64,000 nucleotides of DNA, from contig WTXI01000074.1 of assembly GCA_022376515.1 (NCBI GenBank), forward strand, positions 101,146-165,145, read 5' to 3'. Of the stretch, positions 55,737 through 64,000 are shown piece after piece. This DNA comes from Lactifluus volemus (taxonomy: Eukaryota; Basidiomycota; Agaricomycetes; Russulales; Russulaceae). The notes under the pieces are model-generated. The model had not been told where the DNA came from. It ran no database searches and was given only the letters and a program-made list of their open reading frames with translations. The stretch's first letter is position 1. Each line of letters opens with the position of its first letter. The translations under genes were made by a program, and so were the position numbers.

Positions 55737-58065
55737 TCACTTTGTAATGTGCTCTGACAGCAGCTTGATCATCTCCTCATTATTTTTATCTGCAACCTCG
55801 AATGCTGTCCTACCGCTGTTATCCACCGCCCGTATATCTGCCCCGTTCTCGAGTAACAATCTTGCGACAGGGACTTTGCCCTCCTGTATTACCCAGGGTA
55901 GACTCTCATCCCTGCGTGAAGCCACATGTAACGGGGTAGAACCATCGTCCATCCGCGCGTTCACATCGGCGCTGGAGACAAGCAATAATCGAGTCACATC
56001 GAGGTAACCACGTTCCGATACCAGGTGTAATGGGGTCTCGCCGGCGAAAGTCTTAGCATTGATGTCCGCATTGTGCTGCACAAGTATCTGAACTGTCTCT
56101 AGATTTCCCCTCGCAGCTGCAAGATGCAGTGGAATCACCCCATATTCGGTCTCTCGGGCATTCCGCTCCGCGCCACATTCGAGTAGCCACTGCACTATTT
56201 CGGGCTCGCCGCCCCTTGATAGCATTTGCAGTAGAGTTCTTTCATGCTTGCCTGGAACATCGACATTTGCACCGTGTTGGTAGAGTAACTTTGCAACATG
56301 AAGGTGCTTCCCCGCCAATGCAGCCCCCATGGGTGCCACATAATATCCGCCACGGACATTCACATCTTGGTGATGCTTAACAATGAGGTGCTCTACCAAG
56401 CCAAAAAGTCCACAGAGAGCGGCGTAATACAGGCAGGATCCGTTTTTTGGTCTCTGAGCGAAAAAGTAAAGAGGGGATTCGTCATCGGGAAAAGTGTCCA
56501 TGTCGTGGTATTGAAGCCACGTCGAAAAATGGTGTTTGTTTGGGTCAAAGAGACATTCCATCCCTTCCGAAACAAGCGACGACACATTCTTGAACTGAAC
56601 ATGATCGACCCAGTATTGAGCGGCGTATATAGCCAATGGAAAGCGGTCATCGACGCTATCTTCGCCCTCGGTTCTATCTTCGCCTTTGCTACTATCTTCG
56701 CCCTCGCTGTTATCTTCGCCTTTGCTGCTATCTTCGCTCTCGCTGTTATCTTCGCCTTTGCTGCTATCTTCGCCCTCGCTGTTATCTTCTCTCTTGGAGT
56801 TATCTTCGTGGAGATCCTCGTGCACTGGCAAACGCAGCAAGACACCTAAGCAAGATTGTGCGAGGATCGTATGCGCGGGCTCCAGGGAAATATGATAACG
56901 GGAGACATCCGGACTTGAATCGGCAAGACGAGGTGAGGTCAGGAACTCCTTTACCGAGAAATGCGAGAATTGAACGACTCGTGATTCGCCTGTGTCGACA
57001 ATGGCGATCAAACTGGAACATGCCGCCTGAAGAGCTTCTTCTTGATCCTCCCACCGCCAGTCTGGGTTCAATTGTGGAATCCCATCACCACTGTCGAAAT
57101 TCACCGCGAGAACTTCCCCGAGCTCGTCAACACGAAGTGGTCGGACAGCCACCACGAGGCATTGGAGAAGACGATAAACGTCCCCACGGTTCGCGCTCTT
57201 GACTCCCTTCAGGACACGCAGATACGTCTCGTCTAGAGATTCGGGCAATTCGCTGAGGACACGCTCAACATTGCGTGCAAGACATTCCCTCAGCGTTTCC
57301 AGCTGACATACAACCCATCGAAACCTGAGTGTCTGTGTGAGAACGCAGCATAAACATAGAATGACACTCGTACATTCCGTCAGCCTTTTCAGAGAGTGCC
57401 TTGATAACCAAGTCTTTAATTTCTTGTCTCCACTTCTTCATCACCAGCTCATTGTCCGAATAAATCACCGAGTGAACATATTCGGCAATATCTTGCTTCT
57501 GGCCATCTTCGTCATGTAGAGAGATCTTGAGACGTGCCAATTGTTGAAAGGTGTTTCGTATATCGAACTCTGGGCGACTTGTTACACATATATGCAAGTT
57601 CGGAAGGTGCAGTTCCACTAGTTCCTTCAGAAATTCCAAGACCTTTTGACGCGAGCGAGGTGCCCCAATTGACTTGGAAGTATTAGGGCATTCATCAAGA
57701 GCATCGATAATAAGATAGATTGGCGCTTGTCCCAGGACCCGAAACATGCTTTTTAGGCAATCTGAAAGTGCACTTTCACTGGGCTGTTGTTTACCCTTAT
57801 CGTGCGTGGAGTACAAGTCGAAGAGGGCCTTGAAACAAAGATCAGATTGACGACAGAGCTGAACGAGGAGAGAAGTTTGCAAGGCACGAATATCTTGCTT
57901 CGCAGCATCTTTAAAGTCGAAGAAAAAATACACCATGTGAGACAGCCTGGTGTCGAGGGACTGTTTGAAATCATCGACGATCGCAGAGCTGGTCGAAAAT
58001 ATGACTTGTTTGAAAGACAGGCAATCAGATAGCGACGCACCTAAGGATGGTTTTTCCGGATCCTG
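55737..58065 (-). pseudogene. NLR6: NACHT-ankyrin half, cut off from its Goodbye exons
   Basis: Three exons are present and open: P-loop microexon 58065-58041, NACHT exon 57988-57374 (LIIDALDE) and the ankyrin exon 57324-55737. Spliced they would give about 740 residues of C-terminal NLR of the NLR3 type. Upstream the P-loop intron runs only to about 58,095, where LINE B begins. The Goodbye exons must lie beyond the LINE, at least 5.9 kb away and outside the window. Either this is a dead half-gene or the LINE is spliced out within a giant intron. The linker before the ankyrins carries an expanded Ser/Lys/Gly/Glu/Asp repeat. Confidence 0.85.
56650..56815 (-). repeat. Acidic coding minisatellite in NLR6
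   Basis: Units of 18-36 bp encode EGEDSSKGEDNS-type repeats on the minus strand (plus-strand core ttatcttcgcc). Same position in the protein as the NLR5 repeat but a different unit sequence, so the two expanded independently. Confidence 0.85.
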
Positions 58066-58272
58066 CTATCGAGTTGGGAGGAAGGATGAGCAATACGGCC
58101 CTCCTTGACCTCTTACCACCACCATCTCTTCAGAACCCGCCTGGTATCCTCGCGACCTGAATAGCTGGTACGTCTTTTAGTCACTGTTTTCAACACTCAC
58201 GGCTGTTTCCCCCTCAATTCTACGTTGTCTCGCCCGCTCTCCCGCTTCCCTTCCTCCTCCCCTCCTCCCTCC

Positions 58273-61200
58273 ATGGACCCCACCGTCCGCCCTGCCTCTC
58301 CCCTTCCCCTTCTCCTCACTTCCCACCGCTCCCGGAGGAATACGTCCCCAATGTTCCCTCTGTCCCGGTCCCACCTCCCTTTGGCCTCCAACTCGTCCGC
58401 CTCATCACTGGAGACCTCGACTTGACCACACCACTGACACCCTTCCTATCCCCGATTTCTCTTTCTTCGACGAGATCCCCAATGGAGGGACCGCCCGGGA
58501 CGCCCTCGTCCGCCTCTCTGAATTCTTCAGCCACGGCTTCGCCACTCCGGATAACCTCGGTGTCCCACACATCGTTTGGCTCCAAGTTGCGAACAACCTC
58601 CTCCTCCAGATACACGCGGGCTTTCGCCGGGTCTTGTCCCACGTCCACCCCGATCACCTCGCGGATACCTACCCCCTCCGTGCCATGGCGGACTCTGATG
58701 AGTCCCATTTCCGCCTTTTTGCCGAGACTCTTTCCACCCTTTCCTCTGTCCTTTCCTCGGTTAAGGAACACCCTGGATCCTGGTCCGTCTGCATGTGTTG
58801 CCTTGACGACTGCAATGCCACCCTCCCTCCCGATTCCGATCTCCAAGCCACCCTCATGACTTGCGGAAATGACATCCGCGCGGCCCATACCACGATCTTC
58901 AACGCCGCCCATGCACGCCTTGTCCATGAGGCCGATGACTGGCAGGTGGACACGCTCGCTGACATCGAGTCTACTATGCTCGCACAGCTCCTCGACACCC
59001 CCGTTAACCCGGCCACTCCCGCCTTCAATGATTGGGTCCAACAGATCGCCATGCATGTTAAGGACGTGCTCATTCCAGCCCTAGCTGAGCCAGAGCGCCG
59101 CAACACAATCGATCGGCTTACCCGCGAGGCTTTTGCCGACCTCCAGCTTCAGGCCGCCGAGGCCCGCACCGCCGAATGGGAGCGCCTCAAGGCCATCGCC
59201 CACTCCGACCTCGAATCCGAATATACCGCCTACAAGGAACAGCTCCGCTCCGATTTTGATGCTGATCTCCTGGCTTACAAGAACCAACTTAAGATTTCGA
59301 ACCAGGAAGCCAAGGAAGAAGCGCGCCTGCAGGCGGCCCGGGCCCTGGCGCCCCCGCCTAAGTCTGCGGCCAAGGCGGCTTGCAAACTCCACCGCATCGA
59401 CCCTCTTGCTCGCCCCGCTTCCCGGGCCGGATCCGATGCCTCTCCGGACCGCACCCCTATGTCTACGCCAGCCATTACCACCCTCGATCCCCCTCCTCTC
59501 TCCTTGGACGAGTCCTCTCAGCAGTCACAACTCATCCCTGTTCCCCCTGGCCCTGCCACTTCCACACCTGCCCTCCTCCTTCCCCCTCCCACCTCCGATT
59601 CCGCTACTGCCGATCCCCTCGTTGAAAAGGTTCGGCGCCTCGAGGACACCATCACCTCTTTCACTTCCGCTCTGAAACAAGTCTCCGATCGCGTCGATTG
59701 CCTTGAGGTTGCCTCCCTTTGGGACTTCCCAGAGAACCCAACTGACGACACCCCGATGGCACCCCCTTCCCTCCCACCGGCACCCCCGGTCCCCACCCTC
59801 CCCTCTGCCCCTCCTCTGATCACTCAAGCTGTCACCATTGCTCCCCTCCCACAACAGATGCGCCCGGTTTCCCGGCCCCCGGCCCCCACCCACCCGACTC
59901 CTACTACACGCATCGATGATGCCACCGCCGCCATGCAACTTGACTATCCGATCCCTGCCGACCCCGCAATCGCGGCGGGCTATGAGACTGCACCCCCCCC
60001 CTCCCCTCCCACATGGACAACGGTTCTCAACTCAAACGGCAAAGGCAAAGGTAGGGCTGGTCCCTCGTATGCCCAGGCCTCCCGACAACGCACTCGCGAC
60101 ACTTCCCCACCCGTCCCCTCCTCACAGTCCCCCCCTCCGCCCTCGATTCTTACCAAAGCTGAGCTCGCTAAGATGACACGCCCCCAACTCCTTGCCGCAT
60201 ACAAAGCGCGCACCGGCCGCCGTATTACAGACCCAAATCTCACCATTGCTGCCATCATCGACCTGTACCTTACCAAGCCTACTCCTCCCCTACCAAAGAC
60301 ACAGAAACCTCCCCCTCCAACCACCTCCATGAACTTCGTGATTATCCGTACCACCCCAGTCCAACTTGGGGAGCCACCTCGGGCGACGCCGGAGTCATCA
60401 CCCGAGACCTCCAACTTCGTCTCCGCCAGTGCGCCTCCGCTGATCGAAACACCGTCACCCTTCTCGCTGGCAAATGGGCCGGCCCTAACTCCCACAATTT
60501 CGTTCTCACCTTCGCGGGGTCTCCCGCTCTCGACGCCGTACAACGGGTGCGCAAGGTCCTTCTCGACCCTTTCCCGAACTGTCGTCTCGCCCCTCAGAAG
60601 GGCACTGCCAACATCCTTATCAATGGAGTCCCAGTCATCCGCGACGAAAACTGTTCTCTCCCTTCCGAAGAGACCCTCCTCAATGAAATCACTATGAATC
60701 CGACCTTCGAAGGTGTCACCCTCCTCGCCCCCCCGCGCTGGCTACGCCCGCGACCACGAAATCGAACTCTTCGCTAGACATGCTTCCATCCTCCTCACTA
60801 TCCTTGACCCTGATGGCTCTATCGTCCCTCGTCTGATCCGTTCCCCCCCTGCCTTCTTTGGGGAACATACTAAGGTAGCTCTCTTTAAATCTCGCCCGTT
60901 CCTCCGCCAATGCAATCGCTGCTGGACCCTCAACCACTCCACTGACCGCTGCCCAGTCAAGTCTTCGACCCCCATCTGCCCCCTTTGCGGCAGCCCTCAC
61001 ACTCATGCCCAACATGCCCCCCTATGCCCCACGCTCGACAAACATGCTGTTATTGATGTATGCACATGCGAACCTACCTGTCTCAACTGCGCCCGTCTAC
61101 GCCGCAAGACCAAGAAGGGACCCGACAGAAACGGACATTCCGTCCTCGACCCGTCTTGCCCCTTGCGTGCGGCCTATCGTCTTCCCCCGTCCGTAGACGA

Positions 61201-61459
61201 CAATGTTCAGGCTCCCTCCTCCCCACATCTTGCCTCCGTACACCCTGCCCCCGGCCCCACTGTCACCGCAATCTCTCGCCCGAAACCCCGGAAGATCGTC
61301 AACCGCCCTGTCAACCCGACGCCTATTGCCTTGGTTACCTCCCGCGCCCGCGAAATGGCCAGTCGGCCCGAACCCATCCCCTTGGAAGAACTGGAGTCCC
61401 TCGCCCCGGAGGACGCTGCGTTTGTCGCCTTTGAACAGTCGGTTGCCAAACTCCCATGA
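58273..61459 (+). pseudogene. LINE B ORF1 (Gag-like, coiled coil and CCHC knuckles)
   Basis: Probable start ATG at 58273 (MDPTVRPASP), shifting to the main frame near 58,440. The main part (58.45-60.33 kb) has PDNLGVPHIVWLQVANNLLL, a long coiled coil around 59,140-59,340, a second one (VEKVRRLEDTITSFTSALKQ) near 59,620, and Pro-rich linkers. After a shift near 60.4 kb an RRM-like stretch follows (FVLTFAGSPALDAVQRV). After another near 60,735 come zinc knuckles CNRCWTLNHSTDRC and CPLCGSPHTHAQHAPLC and a Cys-rich tail. Ends TGA 61457-61459. It would bind element RNA. At least three frameshifts. Confidence 0.8.
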
Positions 61460-64000
61460 ATTTAGAAGCCCTCAAGATTTTGTCGGTAAACATGCGACGC
61501 CGCAACGAAATGACGCATGTACTCCTTCATGATTCCGATGCTCACATCATCGCCGTACAGGAACCCTGGTTTGGTCCCGTCTCCACCGCTCTTTCTGATT
61601 CTGACCCCTCCGGCTCGCCTGTTCTTGGCGGTGCCCTCAACGATCTTTGGCTCTGCATTCAACCCTCCCTCGGCCGCTCAGAAGTGGCCAAGGTTCTGGT
61701 ATATGTCCGTCACTCTCTTCTTTCTTTCTGCTCTCCTGTCCTCCAAGTCCTCCCTCCCCTCTCTTCAGCTACGCGTATGGCCGTCGACTTCGACCTTGGC
61801 CCGGGCCACCATTTCCGTCTCATCAATGTCTACCACCAGGTCCCTGAAAAAGGGGCACTCTCTCCACGGCCTCTTTGACTCCTCTCTAGACTCTACTATC
61901 CCCACTCTGGTAGTCGGGGACTTCAACACTCATAGCTCTCTCTGGTCTCCACCCCGTCTCACTCGATCTCCCTGGGCGGATGCCCTTGAGTCTTGGCTGC
62001 TCGATCAACACCTCTCTTGCCGCAATCCAGCCGGTGTTGTCACGTGGAGAGGTCTCCCCGGCCAGACCCCCTCACACTCGACTCCTTTTTCTCAACCCTC
62101 TCGCTCTCTCTAGCGATCGCTTCTCTGATCCGCTCGTTTCTTTCGATCTTTCGCTTGGCTCCGACCATGCTGCTCTCTTCACCACGTTCTCTTTCCCATC
62201 TCCTCTGGCTCCTTCCCTCTACCTTCGCTCCCAGGCTTTCGGATCGACGATGACTTCGAAGACCCCTGGAAGGCAGCCTTTGCCCGCCTCCCCTACCCCT
62301 CCACCCTCGCCACCCCCTTCTGTTGCAACGAAGCAATGCGCTTCTCCGAGACATCGACTCCATCTCCGACACCTTCTTTAAACCTCGTCGGCCCCTGACC
62401 CCCGCGGGGCCCATTGGTGGAATGACGACTGTTCAGGGGCCCTCGCCCTCTGGAAACAGGCCCCTGCCGACAGCCGTCCCCACCTCTATCAAGCACTCCG
62501 CCTCACCATCCGGACGTGAAGCGCCAATTCGCCTCTGACTTCCTTGACCGTTGTGACTCATCTGATCTTTGGCAGGCCGCCGCTGGCGGAAAGGCCGCTC
62601 TATCACTCGCATACCCGCTCTTTCTCACGAGGGTACCCTTACCCACCACCCGCCCACTATGGCTACAGCTCTTTCCACTCGCTTCTTTCCGCCGAATCCT
62701 CCCCCTGTCCCCCTTCCCATCCTTCTGACCCTGCGCCCTTGCCGGTCGCTCCCATGGCCTGGTTACGGCTCTCGAAATCTCCGCCTGCCTCAACTCACTC
62801 CAACAGCTCAGCGCCTGGACCCAGCGGCATTGGCTACAAATTATTGAAGTGGGCCTTTTCCTCCTCACCTTCCCGTTTTACTTCTCTCTTTTCTGCCTGT
62901 CTCTCGCTTGGTACACACCCTTGGACGGTGCCCGGGTTGTCGTCATCCCTAAGCCCAATAAGCCGGACTACTCCGCCCCTAAGCGTACAGGCCCATTAGC
63001 CTCCTGGAGTGTGCCGGCAAGCTCCTCGAAAAGATTGTGGCCAAACGCATCATGTCTGACCTCAACCGCTTCCATATCCTCCCCCCGCTCCAATTTGGCA
63101 GCCGGGACTTCAGTAGCGCCGTCGATGGAGTGGGACACCTGCACCACCTTGTCCACTCCTGCATTGCCTCGACTGCGTAGCCGCTACGATATTCTTCGAT
63201 ATTCAAGGCTTCTTCGACAACCTTTGCCCCACCCGCCTCGTCCATCTCTTCCGCCTCTTGGCTTTCCACCCGGCCTGTCATTGGGTCGCTTCCTTCCTCT
63301 CTTCTCGCTCTGCCTCTCTCTCCTTCAACGACTACACCCATGACCCTGCGATCTCTCCTTTGGCACCCCGCAGGGCTCCCCTCTTTCCCCCATCCTCTCC
63401 GCTCTTTACACTGCGCCCCTCCTTTCACTTCTAAACGACTCGGACCCTCCCCCTTCACCTCTTTCCAACTCTACGTCGACGACGGCTGCATCACCGCTAG
63501 CGGTGAAACGTACCGCTCTGCAGCCGGAAAGGCCGCCGCAGCCTATGAACGTGCCGCCACTTGGCTCTTCGAGAACGGCCTCAAACTTGATCGCGACAAG
63601 ACCGACTTCATGTGCTTCCGTGGCCGACATTCCGAGGCCCGGTTTGGCCCAATACTCTCCCGCATCGCCCTCCGCGACCCCTTCAACGGTGAGTTCCCCG
63701 TCACAGCCTCCCCTGTTGTCCGCTACCTAGGGGTCTTCTTCACACCGACACTTGACTGGCGCAAGCATGTTACCATCATGGCCTCTAGAGCGCGATCTAC
63801 CTTGGTCGCCCTGGGGGTCCTAGGTAACTCTGTTCGTGCCTCGATTTTGCCAACTGGCGTAAGGTCTTCCACGCCATTGTTCTTCCTATTCTCACCTACG
63901 GTTCGCCCGTCTGGTTCACTGACATTAAACAGAAAGGCCTCGTCGGCATCCTTCAGGTTGCGCAGAACGAGGCCTGCCGCAAGATCAGCGGCTGTTTCCA
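61456..64000 (+). pseudogene. LINE B ORF2 (endonuclease and reverse transcriptase), partial
   Basis: ATG 61456 overlaps the ORF1 stop by four bases (ATGA). Endonuclease motifs in order: ILSVNMRRR, IIAVQEPW, then after a shift near 61,850 LVVGDFNTHSSLW and, after others, LGSDHAALF. RT pieces: PGPSGIGYKLLKWAF (about 62,815), VVVIPKPNKPDYS (about 62,935), LLECAGKLLEKIVAKR (about 63,000), GTPQGSPLSPIL (about 63,367), LYVDDGCIT (about 63,470) and YLGVFFTPTLDW (about 63,725). These lie in different frames, so at least six indels separate them. The catalytic Asp pair (YVDD) remains. Confidence 0.85.

Larger units (their letters stand above)
58096..64000 (+). mobile_element. LINE B, two-ORF non-LTR retrotransposon (runs off the window)
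   Basis: It begins at 58,096, where the NLR6 intron sequence ...gatgagcaata stops matching NLR3 (which continues gcaacgtcac). The GC- and Pro-codon-rich element has an ORF1 with coiled coil and zinc knuckles and an ORF2 with endonuclease and RT. Several frameshifts show it is an old or error-laden copy. The 3' end lies beyond 64,000. It is a different family from LINE A, with only moderate RT similarity. Confidence 0.88.

Overview
The window reads as accessory DNA from a filamentous basidiomycete, most likely an Agaricomycete. The reasons are very short GT-AG introns (about 36-60 nt) splitting nearly every gene, NACHT proteins that start with the fungal 'Goodbye' STAND domain, basidiomycete-like Copia and LINE retroelements, and fragments of recognisable fungal genes (a Fet3-type ferroxidase, an acyl-CoA-binding protein, a PCD1-type Nudix hydrolase). 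There are no bacterial features, rRNA genes, tRNA genes or CRISPR arrays that I can support.

Layout. 1-2.7 kb: the end of an unknown coding region and an unknown multi-exon gene. 2.8-5.2 kb: an AT-rich island, the 3' remnant of a LINE, and unassigned sequence. 5.2-58.1 kb: a tandem array of one cassette, [Goodbye-NACHT-ankyrin gene on the minus strand] + [proline-rich coiled-coil gene on the plus strand] + [Nudix CoA-diphosphatase gene on the plus strand]. Six members of the NLR-like family are present. NLR1 (5.19-6.42 kb) is cut down to the Goodbye half. NLR2 (9.91-13.36), NLR3 (27.78-31.25) and NLR5 (46.18-49.83) can be spliced into complete open proteins of about 1028, 1024 and 1095 aa. 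NLR4 (37.21-41.10) is a frameshifted pseudogene. NLR6 (55.74-58.07) is split by a LINE. Of the five proline-rich/Nudix pairs only the one at 41.7-45.6 kb is close to intact. The segments 13.4-18.9 kb and 49.8-55.5 kb are near-identical copies, so the array also grew by a larger block duplication.

Mobile DNA. A 5'-truncated LINE (18,953-27,539, A23 tail, 12-bp target duplication) carries a nested 5,152-bp Copia element (20,558-25,709; 270-bp LTRs with three differences; TSD GTTAA). The block duplicate at 55.5 kb keeps the empty LINE site. A second, two-ORF LINE (58,096 to beyond the window) sits in an intron of NLR6. A 462-bp solo LTR lies in an NLR4 intron. A 2.6-kb element with terminal inverted repeats (31,878-34,464) carries intron-containing fragments of host genes.

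How it fits together. The NLR-like proteins have a signalling/recruitment N-terminus, an ATP-driven NACHT switch and an ankyrin sensor, which is the architecture proposed for fungal non-self recognition receptors. The array shows the usual diversifying forces: duplication, domain mosaicism, variable acidic minisatellites, transposon insertion and pseudogenisation. The most distinctive points are a 25-nt microexon that encodes the P-loop in every NACHT copy, and a Goodbye-only gene whose product matches what retention of the intron before that microexon would yield from NLR5.
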